The notes beneath the pieces were generated by a model. That model was not told the origin of the DNA. It worked only from the letters and a program-made list of their open reading frames with translations, and made no database searches. Shown here piece by piece: positions 18,936 through 31,789 of a stretch of DNA of 64,000 bases (positions are counted from its first letter, which is position 1; every line of letters begins with the position of its first letter). Source of the DNA: Pogona vitticeps (taxonomy: Eukaryota > Chordata > Lepidosauria > Squamata > Agamidae); NCBI RefSeq assembly GCF_051106095.1, contig NC_135786.1:203919501-203983500 (forward strand). The letters run 5' to 3'. A program made the position numbers and the translations under genes.

Positions 18936-20285
18936 AATGCAATAACTGTAAGGCCATTAGTCTAATATCCGTGCAAGCAACATGATGCTCAAGGTGGTGC
19001 AACAAAGGCTTTTACCTTAGATGGAGCTAGAAATGCCTGATGTTCAAGCTGGATTCTGACAAGGAAGAGGCACTCAAAATTATATTGGAAATATCCACTG
19101 GGTATTAAAGTGCCCCATTGAGTTTTAGAAGAATATCAGTTTATACTTTACAGCAAAAGCTTTGACTATGTGGGTCATGAGACACTTTTGATCTGAAAGA
19201 AATGGGTGTTCCTCACTTGGTTGTCCTGATATGTAACCTGTATTTTGGACATGTATAGATTACACTTCAGGAAAATAATATGAGGAGAAAGACTGGTTTC
19301 CTATAAGCAAAGGTGCATTTTATTTCCATATCTGTTCAATCTGTAGGCACAATATATCATGTGGAAAGCTGAACTAGATTCAGATGAAAGAGGAATGAAA
19401 ATTGGTGGAAGAAACATTGACAATTTTAGATATGCAGATGTTACCATTTCACTGGCAGCAAGGAACAATGACTTAAAATGCCTTCTGATGAAAATGCTAA
19501 AACAGGATTATAGCTGAAGGCCAAAATCATGACTACAGAAGAACTACAGGATTTAACGTTGACAATAAAGAAATTGAAATTAAATATTTTATATACTTTG
19601 GCTCAGTCATCAATCCAAATGGAAACTGCAGTTAAGAAATCAGAAGACTGATTTCCCGGGACCCGGAAGAGCACCAAAAAGTGTAAGGGTGTGTCATTGG
19701 AGATGAATACCAAGACCATTGCCATTCTCCTGTTCTTGGTCACTATGTATGACTAATTGGAAAAACAAAGATTTACAGTATTTGAAATTTGGTGCTGGAG
19801 GAGAGCTTTGTGGATACCCTGGACTGCCAGAAAGATGAACATGTGGGCCATAGAGCAAGTCAAACCTGAACTATCTCTGGAGGCAAAAATGACAAAACTG
19901 AGGCTCTCCTACTTTGGTTACATCACGAGAGGGCAAAAATCTTTGAAAAATAATAATTCTGGGAAAAGCTGAGGACAGCAGGAAATGAGGATGTTCAAAT
20001 ATGAGGTGGATTGATTGGCTAAAGCAGTGGTTCCCAACCTTGGGTTCCTTAATGTTTCCACTAAATTCTTAGAAGTCTTCACTGCAAGCTGTGTTGGCGA
20101 AGATTACTGAGAAATGTAGTCCAAGAATATATATGAACTCAAGGTTGAGAACCATTGCCCTAAAGAAAGCAACAGCCTTGAGTTTTCAAGAGCCGGATGC
20201 AGCTGTTGAGGACAGGACATTTTGGAGATCATTCATAGGGTTGTTGTAAGGCAGAGGCAACTTGACAGCACATAACAACAAGAAG
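18936..20285 (+). mobile_element. RTE/Bov-B LINE relic (RT to 3' end)
   Basis: Plus-strand pieces follow the Bov-B ORF2 order: CKAISLISVQ (18945), IGNIHWVL-like (19080), KALTMWVM-like (19150), GMKIGGRNIDNFRYADVT (about 19395), KIMTTEELQDLTLTIKKLKL-like (19530), FEIWCWRRALWIPWTARKMN (19785), LRLSYFGYITRGQKS (19900), and a GGCAACTTGACAGCACATAA tail. Numerous frame breaks make it old. It holds a hAT MITE at 20025..20157. Confidence 0.75.
20025..20157. mobile_element. hAT-type MITE nested in RTE
   Basis: 133 bp with inverted ends CAGTGGTTCCCAACCTTGGG and CTCAAGGTTGAGAACCATTG. The flanking octamers GGCTAAAG and CCCTAAAG match at 6 of 8 positions, fitting the 8-bp hAT duplication. The termini resemble Charlie-type hAT elements. 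Confidence 0.75.
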
Positions 20286-20718
20286 AACATTGTCTCACTG
20301 GATAAAACAATAGTCTTTGCTGACTTATGTCTCATTCTGATGAATATATACATAGTTTACTCTCATTCAGGCTCTTCCTAACAATGTCTAACTATAAGGT
20401 TTACCCAAGATTATCCTTTTCACCAGGAACTTGGAATATGTTCTGAAATCTTATGTCACTAGTTAAACAGGTATAGAATAACTTAACTCTTTTTGTTTGT
20501 TTGGAATGCTTTGTTGTTATTGCTTTCTGTGGCTCTTTTTGTTTTCCATTTTTACCAGATAAACTCTTTTTATAGATGGGCATTTGGCTGTACTGTTTAA
20601 AAAGCAATTTGTTTCAGAAGCTCCATGTGCAGAACTGAATGGTTGCTAAGCTACCCCTTGTATCTCATGGTTTTCTGAAGGTTCTGCTACATTTTTTGTT
20701 CAAATAAATTAGAACTGT

Positions 20719-20840
20719 GGTCGTTGTAGGTTTTTCGGGCTGTTTGGCCATGTTCTGGAACATGGACAAACAGCCCCAAAAACCTATAACAACCATTGGA
20801 TCCTGGCCATGAAAGCCTTCGAGAGTACAAATCAGAACTG
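20719..20840. mobile_element. Palindromic Penelope-like tail
   Basis: Left arm 20719..20752 and right arm 20761..20794 are inverse complements with four mismatches in 34, around an 8-bp centre. The arms are the GGGTTTTTCGGGCTGT-type tail that follows the hammerhead-type motif near 8900. The right side continues TGGATCCTGGCCATGAAAGC. The hammerhead core is absent. Confidence 0.5.
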
Positions 20841-21434
20841 TCGTTTTAATTTTTTTCCTCTTGGAGCTATTTTGACATGAACTTTTCTGGACAATAGTAT
20901 ACTTTATTTGATGCATAAAATAGTACCTCATTTAAATGAAAAGCATTCTTTCTATTGCCTTATATTGCATCAATCTGGGGTGGTGGGTGGACTGCACAGG
21001 GAGTTCCTACACCCATAAATTTCTGAGAATGCCTCCTCTGCTTCATTTGGAAGCTGCCAGGAGCCCTTAGGCTCACAGAAAGGTATTAGAAGAGATTTCT
21101 AGTTCAAAAATATGTTGACTGTGTATCCCCAAAGAGAGAGAGAAAATAAACAAGGTTTTGTAGTTTCAAAATATTCTAAGGAAATGGAAAGAAACCTAAA
21201 ATTCTAATTGTTATTACAAAGCAATATATAGTACTGAAAATCATGCCTACTGTCTTAGAGTCCAATCCTAGTGATGACAACACCTTTGTACCTTATCCCT
21301 AACTTACTAAGCAACCAAAGAAAATGAGGGACCATAGCACTTTTGCCCATCCACCTTCAACTCTCTGTGTTACTCATTCATTCACACCCACTCAGTTTAC
21401 ACATCTCATCAAGTGTTATGTAGCAATCACCTTT

Positions 21435-21800
21435 TATTCTTGTTCTTGTTATGTGCTGTCAAGTCACCTCCAATTTACGGCAATCCTGTGAATTAGCGAT
21501 CTTCAAAATGTCCTGTCCTCAACTGCCCTGCTTAGCTCTTGTAAAGCCAGGACTGTAGCTTCCTTTAAGGAGCAAGTCCATCTTGTATTTGGTCTTCCAA
21601 CTTTCCCAGCATTATTATCTTTTCCAGAGAATTCTGCCATCTCATGATGTGCCCAAAGTAGGACAGATTCAATTTCAAGATTTGTGCCTTCAAAGATAGT
21701 TTAGGCTTGATTTGATCTAGGACCCACTTGTTCATCTTTCTGGCAGTCCAGAGTATCTATAAAGCACTCCTCCAGAACCACATTTCAAACATTTCGCATT
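21435..21800 (-). mobile_element. RTE LINE 3' fragment
   Basis: It starts with TTATGTGCTGTCAAGTCACC (reverse of the RTE 3' tail) and continues with CATCTCATGATGTGCCCAAA and TCTGGCAGTCCAGAGTATCT, the reverse of the YFGHIMR and PWTAR segments of RTE/Bov-B ORF2. Old. Confidence 0.7.
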
Positions 21801-22019
21801 TCACCATTTCTTAGTTCATTTAATTTTATTATACGAATTGTGAATATTTCACATAAAAAGCACAAGACAAAGTCTGTGGTTCTCCCATCCCATCTTATTC
21901 CTAAAACAAGGTTTTGGTTAATCTGCGATATAAGAACACACCCAAGGCTGTGCCCATGAGCTTTATGATTGACAGGATTTGAAGCTGGAGGAAGACTACT
22001 TAATTATTAGCAAAGGCTT

Positions 22020-22650
22020 TCCATGGGAAGTGCCTAACTAAAAGATTAGTGTTGTTCTTATTGTTACATCTATCCAAACTTAAGTCTATATTTTCCTTTA
22101 TGGAGTCAATCCATCTTATATTTGGTCTTCCTCTTTTCCTGCTGCCCTCAACTTTTACCAGCATTATTGTATTTTCCATAGATTCTAGCCTTCTCATGAT
22201 GTGCCCAAAGTACAACAGCATCTGTTTTATCATTTTGCTTCTAGAGAGGGTCCAGACTTTATTTGGTCTATGACCCATTTATTCATCTTTCTAGTGGTCC
22301 ACGGTATCTACAAAACTCTCCCCCGGCACTATATTCCAAGCAAATGATTTTTTTCATATTGGCTTTTTTCACTGTCCAGCTTTCATATTAATCAGGAATA
22401 CAGTAGTGTGGATGATCTTTGTCTCCAATGACACATCCTTACATTTGGTGATCTTTTCTAATTCTTTCATTGCTGCCCTTCCAAATCTCAAGCTCCTATT
22501 GATTTCTTGGGTGCAGTTTTCATTTGGACTGATGACTGAACCAAGGTATACAAAACTTTTAACAATTTCAATTTCTTCATTGTCAACATTAAAATTGTGT
22601 AGTTCTTCTTTTGTTATGATTTTTGTCTTCATATTCAACTGCACAGGAAT
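22020..22650 (-). mobile_element. RTE LINE fragment
   Basis: Minus-strand frames encode MLLYFGHIMRRLESMENTIM with SRKRGRPNIRWIDSIKENID (22250..22080) and VKSFVYLGSVISPNENCTQEI with LEKITKCKDVSLETKIIHTT (22570..22420), in RTE ORF2 order. The frame is interrupted near 22290..22370. Confidence 0.75.
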
Positions 22651-22654
22651 CTGA

Positions 22655-22795
22655 CTGATATTGTTGTTATGTGCTGTGAAGTCAGAACCAATTATAGTGA
22701 CCCTGATAGGGCTTTAGAGGTAAGTGGTTTGATTAGATCCTCATCCCTGATGAATTTCCATGGCTGAGTACCACATTGGATATCTCCTGATCAAC
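22655..22795 (-). mobile_element. tRNA-SINE/RTE-tail fragment
   Basis: TGTTGTTATGTGCTGTGAAG followed by CCTGATAGGGCTTTAGAGGT reads as the reverse of the 3' half of the tRNA-derived SINE family seen at 31736. The head is not clearly preserved. Confidence 0.45.
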
Positions 22796-22822
22796 ATGCA
22801 GACTCCAATATGTGGCACAATA

Positions 22823-23501
22823 CAGTGGTGCCTCGACTTACGAATGTCCCAACATATGACCTTTTTGAGTTACAACCAACTCTGGCCATGAGATTTTGTT
22901 TCAGCTTGCAGTCAGAGCGTTGAGTTACAACCAGAAAAGGTCAGGGAAAAAAGGCGGGGAATTCAAATTGCTAACGGTTGGTGGAGAAGAGGCTGCTTCT
23001 TTGTAGCTCTTTTGCCCCAGCAGTTAGAGAGTGTGCGACTGGAGGAGCCTTCGGACTGCCTGGTAAGATAAGGTGCTGCTTTCTGCTTTTTGAAAACTGT
23101 TCTGGGTGGGTTTTGCAGCATGGTTTTGGGCTGGGGGAGTTATGTTTCTGTGCTGTGATGGGTCTTGAAGTCTTTGTTTGCTTTTTGGGGTTTCCCCCCA
23201 TTTCTGATGGGTCTTGCATGGTTTGTTTGCTTTCTGCTTTGCTTTTTTTTGCATTTCCGAAGGGTCTTGCATGGTTTGTTCGCTTTGCTTTTCTTTTTTC
23301 CTTTGGCCGGAATGGATTAATAGTGTTTCCGATGGATCTTGCAGTGTTTTGTTTTGTTTTTTGGTGATTTTTTTCCTTCGGCCAGAACAGATTAATGGCA
23401 TTTCAGTGCATTCCTATGGGAAATGGTGTTTCGACGTACGACCATTTAGAGTTACGACGGAGTTCCGGAACCAATTAAGTTCATAAGTTGAGGCACCACT
23501 G
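22823..23501. mobile_element. Tigger/pogo-like MITE
   Basis: 679 bp with inverted ends CAGTGGTGCCTCGACTTACG and CATAAGTTGAGGCACCACTG, flanked by TA on both sides. The right subterminal part (GTGCATTCCTATGGGAAATG) is shared with the elements at 2699 and 17142. No transposase. Confidence 0.8.
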
Positions 23502-23504
23502 TAG

Positions 23505-23990
23505 TCCATTTTTGGGCAAGGTTTTGGAGCATGTGGTGGTGTTCCTACTCTGCAGGTTCCTGGATGACATGCATAATTTAGATCCATTTCAATCTGGCTT
23601 CAGGCCTGGCTATGAAAAAGATGGTTTTGAGTGCCTTGGTGGAAGAACTGTGCCAGGAACTGGATAGAGAACTGTGTCTCAGTTATTTCTGCTGGACCTC
23701 TCAGTGGCTTTTGATACCATCAATCATGACATCCTTTTGGGGCAACTGTCTGGGATGGGTCTTGGAGGTACTCTTTTATCGTGGTTCTGATCCTTCCTGA
23801 ATTGCCTTACTCAGAAGATGGTGTTTCTGTTAAATATCCTGGCCATTGGTGTGTGATGTCCCTCAGGGCTCAATCTTATCTCCCATGTTATTCAACATCT
23901 ACATGAAAGAACTGGGAGAGGTTATCCATACTATTGGGGTCACTATCAGTATGCTGATGCACTCAACCCTATCTCTTCTTCCTGTCTGAT
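23505..23990 (+). mobile_element. CR1/L2-group LINE fragment (RT domain)
   Basis: Pieces of reverse transcriptase are readable in several frames: FQSGFRPG-like at 23595, [13 protein letters not shown] at about 23690, VPQGSILSPMLFNIYMKELG at 23870 and QYADA at 23950. Frame-broken and truncated at both ends. Confidence 0.7.
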
Positions 23991-26160
23991 TCTAGGGAAG
24001 CTGTTCTGTGCTTAAACCAGTGTCTATATTTATACAGTCTCACATATGTGTTCCTCTGTTTTGAAGCTGCAGCCTGTTAACAGCTTTCCAGTATGTGATA
24101 ATAATGATTGTGTGTTGTTAGGGCAATTCTGACTTATGTTGGCTCTACATGTAGCAAAACAGATATGCATGTGTCCCTAAAAATGTATAATCTATGTATG
24201 AGTTGCTTACTGATTCATGCAGAAAACCAGTACCCATATAGGAATTTTGCTGCATCTCTGAAAATGTGGTAGCATGCTGATGCTTGCTAGCATGCCGATG
24301 TTTGCCTTATACAGTCTGCTAAATATGACTGCAAGCCAGGATATGGTAGGTGATGATAACCCAACACAGCCTTGAACCTGTATGACCCAACACTTGAGAT
24401 TAGCTGTATTTTATATGCAAAGAACAGGCTGCAAGAGTTGTAGCTATATAATGCCTAAATATAAGTAAGGAGTGTGATTTCAGTTGCCACTAAACCATGG
24501 TCTTTGGTACAGTACAGGAACAGATGTTTGTATTGACCTAAGATAGTTATCCACTTATTTAAAAAAGAATGATGCACAGATGCAATTTTCCTCTGAGTAA
24601 ACTGTGTTTCACTTCATCCTCTCCTGCTAGAAGTGAGTGTTGAAAGATGAAGGGACAGGCAATGTGCTTTGGGTGCCAAGAAGAGACGAGGCAGCATGCT
24701 CCCCCAAAATAGCAACAGCTGTAAATATGGTCATGCTGTTCCTCCACTCACAGACCCAGATCACTTTCCCAGCACCCAGTGGAGCCATTGGCTGCCAAGC
24801 ATTCAAAGGCTTTGATTAAACATTCGTAAATTTAGTGGTGGCTAAGGGAGACTTAATTCCCGTCGAGATCAAGCTGACATCAAGCAAAATGGGAAGAGGA
24901 CAGAAGGGCCCTGAGCAAAGAGCATTGGCTCCTTCAAGCTATATATCAAAGCAGCAGCTGACTCAGTGTTTCAAAATATGGAATGTGTTCTGCATGAGAG
25001 CTTGCTGTTATTTGTGGCACTAAGTGAAGCATGCAACTACTTGCATAATACAGATGGAACACTGAAAAATGGTCCCCCCACACTCTGATTTTTCTCTTTG
25101 GTGTTTAACAACTTTGCTGTCTGTGTGGTGAAGTGCTAACACAAAATAGAGATTCCAGATTCTGTCCTTCAATATTCCAGTTGTCTTTCCACATTAATTA
25201 AAATTTTAAAATCACCCTGGAAATAAGAAGACATGATTCAATCTGCCTAGCTATATGTCTTTAAGAGTTCTATGAGAAATATCTATGAAGCATAAATACT
25301 AAGGAGAGGGAAATATTATAGCTTTAAATTTGGAATTGCATAATGCATGCAAAACCTGCTCATTTCTTGATGTGAAGCCACTTAGTTTAAACATTTTTTT
25401 CGTTTAGTAAAAGACAAGAAACTTTCTCCACTTAATGCAATGTCCAAAAGTGGCATATGCAGAAAGATCCTCATGTCTTCTCTTTTCCTTCATTTGACAA
25501 AAACTGACTCAACTAATATAATAAAGGGAAGGAGATAATGAAGCATGCTGTAATTTATTTAATTTTTTCCATAAGCATTCTTTACTGAAGGGTGTGCAAT
25601 CCATGAAAGTGTGAATCCATGCTCATTCACATAAATATATACCTATGAAATATGAACAGCCATAACAGAATGCAACGTTGGTTTAATAATTCATTTAAAA
25701 ATAAAAACAAGCTGAGCAACATTGACTCATGAGAAACAGGACGGTCTTTAAGTAGTACTGAAAATATTGGAGGTGGCACTTTGGTTCTCATTTGAGATCT
25801 AACTATAGGAAAATCAGATCCTTTATAAATACAGAAAAGGACACTTCATTTTTAAATATTATCTTTTAATGATATAGGCTGCCTTGGAGAAAGATGGGGT
25901 AAAATGAATAGCAACCTTTATCTACTTGCTGTAATTTCAGAGAATTGCATTAATTGGGGATGTGGCCTCTTAATGGAATGGATTGAGAACTTTGAACTGA
26001 AGAAAAGTTGTTTTGCATGAAATGAAAGATATTCATTAAATGTTCAGGTTTCGCATATGATTAGCAATTCTACTTAAAAACTTCAATCTGTCTGTCTTTC
26101 TGTCTCCTTAAACAATGTTAACATTTCCACAAAGATAATTTTGGAATGCTTCACTATTTG
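23991..26160. other. Intergenic sequence, nothing recognised
   Basis: About 2.2 kb of AT-rich sequence with only short open frames. I see no repeat family or exon I can support. Confidence 0.6.
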
Positions 26161-26162
26161 TG

Positions 26163-26625
26163 GGGGGAGAAATAGCTTAGTGGTTTAAGTTGAGGTTGTG
26201 AATTCAATTCTCCACTGTGCCTTCTTGACAGGGGCTAGATTTGATTTTCCGTAGGGTCCCCTGGACTAAGGAGAAGAAACCTATCCATTCTAAAGGAAAT
26301 CAACCCTGAGTGCTCACTCGAAGGATATATCTTGAAGGTGAGGCTCCAATACTTTGGCCATCTCATGAGAAGAGAAGACTCCCCAAAAAAGACCCTGATG
26401 TTAGGAAAATGTGAAGGCAGGAGGCGAAGGGGACGACAGAGGATGAGATGGTTGGACAGTGTCATCAAAGCTACCAAAATGAATTTTACCAAACTCCGGG
26501 AGGCGGTGGAAGACAGGAGGGCCTGGCGTGCTCTGGTCCATGGGGTCACGAAGAGGCGGACATGACTAAACAACTAAACAACAACAAGAGTCCCTTCCAG
26601 CTCTGCAGTTCTAAGATGATGATGA
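26163..26625 (+). mobile_element. tRNA-derived SINE split by a Bov-B insertion
   Basis: The SINE head GAAATAGCTTAGTGGTTTAA, a B-box-like GTGAATTCAATTC and CTTCTTGACAGGGGCTAGAT lie at 26168..26240. The matching 3' part TCCCTTCCAGCTCTGCAGTT follows at 26591. Bov-B sequence sits between them. GTCCC repeats at 26256..26260 and 26590..26594, consistent with a short target duplication. Confidence 0.6.
26255..26589 (+). mobile_element. Bov-B (RTE) LINE 3' end, young
   Basis: Plus-strand translation VRLQYFGHLMRREDSPKKTL..GRRRRGRQRMRWLDSV matches the C-terminal region of Bov-B ORF2. It ends in GGACATGACTAAACAACTAA and a CAACAACAAG tail. Strongly 5'-truncated, little diverged from the copy at 49755. 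Confidence 0.85.
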
Positions 26626-27974
26626 TGATTAAATTGGGAGAACAGTTTCACTGAATTTCTCCAAAAAAATTTCAGAGTTGAGAATTGCCATTAGCAGTGT
26701 TTGTAGCACTGTTTTGTTGTTTTGTCCCCAAAGGATTTTTGTTCCTTTTTTTCTTTCTTTCCACATAGCTGCATGTGACAATAGCAACAGCAACTGTATT
26801 GGTAATCTGCCTACCAGCTTGCTTCCTATACGGTTCCCTTTCCCTAATGCCCAATCTATGGCACTGCGGTGCTAACGGTAAGGAAGCATCCACTGAAAAT
26901 GATGGATAAAATTTGGCAGTCATTCTCCAAATGGCCTTCTTTGTCTAAGGGAGTAAGAAAAATGTCTTTTGAGAACTTTTGCCTCAGTGCTTGTCATTCT
27001 TGAGGGTTCTTCTTGAAGGGTTCGGTACCTTCCATAGGCCTTTCACATGTTCCCTTGTGGAGGGGCCATTGTAAATACATTTATAGTGTATAAATAAAAG
27101 TACTTCTTACACAGCTCCTTCTTATTAAGTCTTGTTGTTAGTCTGTGTCCAGCTCCAGGAAAAAACTGAAGCTATTCTGTGCCAAACTTTGATGATCCAA
27201 ATTATGATTTCCATATTAAAGGGGCTTTTTTCGTACTCCGTTCTCAGAAGTCTGTAGAATTTCTTTTGACCCGTGTTTATGAGTTTACTACAAACACGCA
27301 GAGAGCTATTATCTCTCCCCACGCCATCCTCACCCCACCTTCTATTATAAATCCTATTATCTCCCTGTAGCTGCCTGGCCATTCACTCTTCCCAATCTCA
27401 CAAAGCCCTGTGGAAGGAGTTACCTTATGGCATCTTGTGCTGAGCTTTAATTGAAATAAGGAATGCTAGGGGAAAGGGTACCTGTTGGCTGGTACGAGTG
27501 TAAGATGTGAAACGCACACACACTTGTGAGCTAATTCATAAGTATGGTAAACACATGACTCTTGAATGTCACCTATGATATTGTTTCTTCTTGTTCTTTT
27601 TTGAAATGTAAAATTATTTTTAAGGGAATTTCTTTTCTATCATACCACTTGGGAATGGTTAAAATTATAATCATTTTTTTTTCATCCCAACACTATTTGA
27701 AATATGTAACCTAAGCTCCTTGGTATACTGCAGCTGTTGGGTTTTATGTCACTTTGTAGTTTAATATGGAATTGTACTCCTAAAGTTCTGAATAAAGCTC
27801 TGAATAATTTGAAATTTAGATAACATAAACCCTTTTCAGATATCATAAATCTGAGGAAAATTATCATGCAAGAAAGAAAAAATATGCTATTGCTTTCATT
27901 TCTGTTCCTTTCTATGTGCAGAGGGCAATTTAGTAAGAGGAACCTCCTCTGTGGAGGCTCTCTTCAGGATTTTG
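26626..27974. other. Intergenic sequence, nothing recognised
   Basis: No exon or repeat that I can support; several short frames, all shorter than about 90 codons and without known motifs. Confidence 0.55.
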
Positions 27975-28175
27975 TTTATTGTTGTGTGCTGTCAAGTTGC
28001 CTCCAACTTATGGTGACCCCATGAATGAGCAATCTCTAAAAAGTCTTGTCCTCAATATCCCTGCTCAGCTCTTCCAGACTCAAGCCTGTCACTTCCTTTA
28101 GGGAGTCAACCAATCTCATATTTGGTCTTCCTCATTTCCTGCTGCTTTCAGCCTTTCCCATCATGACTGTCTTTG
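27975..28175 (-). mobile_element. RTE LINE 3' fragment
   Basis: TTGTTGTGTGCTGTCAAGTT and CTTATGGTGACCCCATGAAT are the reverse of the RTE 3' tail, followed by AATCTCATATTTGGTCTTCC as in the copy at 21435. Confidence 0.7.
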
Positions 28176-29435
28176 GCTTCAAATCATTCTCATAGCATAA
28201 CAAATGGGCCCTTTATATTAATCATTTGAAATGCTGCTTATTTGTACTTTGCCTCTCTGAAATTAACTCACAACAAAATGTGTTGGTTAAGTTGTAGAAG
28301 TCATTTCTAATTGAACAGGGCACATTTATTAAAAAGAGGAAACAGCAAGAAGAGGAAGGGGTGGCATGGGTGCATTTTCAATAAAGTTTTCTTTATAAAG
28401 ATAACATAAAATGGAAACAATACAGAAAAGGGCAAGTGAAATGATCAAGTGTCTCTGAAATACTTTCCCTATGAGCAAAGGCTAAGAGATATGTGACTTT
28501 CTAATTTAAGACAAAAAGGGGGGGGGGACATCCTAACTAAGAAAGAACATAATGTTTGTTTGTAAATAGGTTTTTTTCTCCCTCTCTCATAGTGCTGTAA
28601 CTTAGGATCACATAGTGAAATTAATCAACAGGGATATAAACAAAAAGGAATTTAAATTCTCAGTACTGAATGAGCCTCAGTCCACATAGGCAACAGATCT
28701 GGGGGGTGGGGAAGTAAGATGTCCCTGCTGAGAATATTACACTCACATTGCAGACATAACAAGACCTCATGTGACTTGCACAGATTACAAAGCAAGTGAG
28801 TAAGAGAGTTTGGAAAAAATCCCAAATGTTTGTTCGGCCACAGTCTTAAAGGCATGCATACATGCGTAAAGTCCTATGGGAACCAGTGGATCTTACTATC
28901 TTATTAAGTATATTTATACTACAAGCCTAGAAGGACTGACTCCTAATTTTGAATGTGGATGATACAGCCAATTGATATATTTTCCTGTTATGCACATAAT
29001 GAATCTCCATGGATAGAAGCATTGAATAATAACTTTTGTATTGTATTTGTGCAAGCTGTCTTAGTTTCTCCATGCTCATCTTGTATTTTCATTGTTGGCA
29101 TTCAAATTCAACAGTGTGTTGCTGTTACTCTTAAAAAAAACACACAAAACAAAGCAAACTTTGCTGAATTGTAATAAGCTTGTGATTAGGGAAGTGCACT
29201 AGCACCACCAAAAATTGGATTTGGAATTTAAATTCAGAATTACAAATTTGAATTTGGAATTTTAAAAACTCAGAATTTCTGAATATCTGGAACTCTGCTA
29301 AAGTCAATCTGAGTACTAAATTTTCCCCTTTAAAAACAAACAAACCGGGAAAACATTTTTAATCTTCCCAATGATTGTGCCAGACAAAAAGATTACACAC
29401 CAAGAGCCAGAAGGGACTAGGTATTAGAAAATGAC
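28176..29435. other. Intergenic sequence, nothing recognised
   Basis: No supported gene. A poly-G run lies near 28517..28528. The part at 28400..28560 (AATACAGAAAAGGGCAAGTG) may be CR1-derived but is too decayed to call. Confidence 0.5.
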
Positions 29436-29439
29436 TGTA

Positions 29440-30985
29440 ATGGGCATACTAATTGAACCCTGAAGAGTAGGAGGGGGCTGTGAATGAATGGGTCATGAAT
29501 ATTGTAAATGCATCTTTGAGGGAGGGTACCCTCCCTCTACACATTAAAGAAACCATCATTTGACTCCCCAGCTGCCAATATACTATTCCTGGGCAAGGTG
29601 ATTAAGAGGGTGGTGGCAAAACAACTGCAAGCATATCTGGAGGAACAGGATTGCCTTGATCCATTCCTGTCTGGATTCAGGCCACGGCACTGAGACAGCA
29701 CTGATTGCGCTGCAGGATGATGACCTTTTAAGCGAGACTGACGGGGTCGATGTACTCTGTTGGTTCTTTGCGATCTCTCAGTGGCTTATGATACAGTCTA
29801 CCACATTATCCCCCTGGACAGGCTCTTGGAGATTGGGATCAAGGGGCTTGCATTGTGCTGGTTCTGATCCTTCCTGAAGGACTGGGTGCAGAGAGTGCAG
29901 CTTGGGGGTGATGCGTCAGCCCCTTGGACTTGTGGGGTCCCTCAGGGGTCATCATTGTCCCCAATGCTGTTTAACATCTATGTGAAGCTGCTGGAGAAGG
30001 TCATCAGGAGTTTTGGAGTGATGAGTCATCAGTATGCTGATGATACCCAGCTTTATTTCTCCTTTACCACTCCTGTAATGGATGTTGTCCATTCGAGCAT
30101 TATTTGGATTTGGTACTGGAATGGACCAGGGACAGACAGGCTCAAGCTGATCTTGGACAAGATAGAGGTTGTGTTCTTGGGGGGGGGTGTTGGTCAAAAA
30201 GTTAGGGGTAGTGGTCCCTACGCTGGATGGCATAGCTTAGGAACTTAGGAACCAAGGAACTTAGGAACCACTTAGGAACCAAGTTCAGAATTTGGCCATG
30301 CTTGTAGACATGGCTCTTTCTTGGAATGCCAAGATTAGTCTTTAACCAGCTTAGGCAGGTTGCAACTCTGCCCCTTCCAGGATGACAGCTCCCTCAGAAC
30401 CCTGCTGCAGGTATTGGTCATTTCCCAGATTGACTACTGCAAGGTTCTCTATGTGAGGTTTCCCTGGAGTCTGGTCTGGAGACTCAAGCAGGTCCAGAAT
30501 GCAATGGCCAGACTGGCAGCCAGACATATCAAGCAGACATGATTGCATCAACGAACCTGCACTGGTTGTTCGTGGAGTCCCGAATTAGGTTCAAGGTCTT
30601 GACTCTCACATGCAAAGTCCTCCATGGTTTGCACCCACGTTACTTGTTGGAGCATCTTGACCCAATGTCAACTGCCCAGCCCACCAGATTGTTGCAGATA
30701 AGACTCCTCCAGGTAGCCACCCTGAGGGAGATCCATAAATCTTCTACAAGAGGAAGGGTCTTTTTTACCGTGGCTCCACCTTTGTGGAATCAGCTCCAGA
30801 GGAGCTTTACCTGGCCTTCTGCCTGGCAACATTTAAGAGGCAACTAAAGATAGAGAGGCTTTCCACTCTACCCTTGGCTGAGCCAAGGTACTTTTACATC
30901 TCTATTCAGTTATTTGTTGTTTGTATCTGTGTTATATTTTCGCTTTTCCACAGTTTTTTTTATTAACGCTGTCAGTCTCTGGTTA
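29440..30985 (+). mobile_element. CR1/L2-group LINE, RT to 3' end
   Basis: In order: KVIKRVVAKQLQAYLEEQDC-like (29600), FLSGFRPRH (29670), WVQRVQLGGDASAPWTCGVP then QGSSLSPMLFNIYVKLLEKV and SHQYADDTQLYFSFTT (29880..30070), NAMARLAARHIKQT (30500), LHWLFVESRIRFKVLTLTCK (30555), GRVFFTVAPPLWNQLQRS (30750). These are RT and post-RT signatures of the CR1/L2 group. Several frameshifts and a short local repeat of CTTAGGAACC near 30240..30285 show it is dead. Confidence 0.8.
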
Positions 30986-31735
30986 GATGTTATGGTTTTA
31001 TCATATTAACTCTCTGTCTAATTTATATTAAATTGAAACAAATGGACAGACAGACAGGAATGCTACCAAGAAATGCCAGCAGCATTGGGGAAGCAGAGGG
31101 CAGGCTGCACTGGGGAGTGGGCAAATATTCTGGGCAGTACTGGTTGCCAAATTGAAGCCTGTGGTGGGTGGGAGCTGCGCCAGTGGGGAATAGATCTTGC
31201 ATTCTGGTCTAGGATTCTGCTCTATATTTAATGAATAGTCATTAAATATGTGTTGCACAAGAATGATATGCAACATTAAAGAAGGCACATATGGCATAGC
31301 AGCTTCAGTATCACTAGCATTAAACTACAAAAAAAAAATCTGATTTATAAAAAGAAGGGAGTCCTTAATTTAGAACTTCACTGGAGAAACACTCAATGAA
31401 TTTTGGGTTTCTATTTCTAGAAATATGGAGACCTCTTGTGGCCATTCAGGGATAAGGCAATTTTTTTTGTCCAGTGGTATCTCATTTTCTGTGATTTGCA
31501 GAGTATATTTTCATAAAAAACAACAGACCTTGAAGTATGTTAAAGAAGAATACATTGATTTTGTTATGAGCCTTTATAAGCAATGGCAATATTTCACTGG
31601 AAGCTCACGAGCGTGTGTCACAATGAGTATCTCAGTCTTTAAGGTGCTACTGATACTTCTATGTGTGTGTCCCCCTCCCCCCCAAATTCCCTCAAAGACA
31701 TTTGTCAGTCTGGGTTTGAATCTTGACATTGTGAC

Positions 31736-31789
<54 letters not shown>

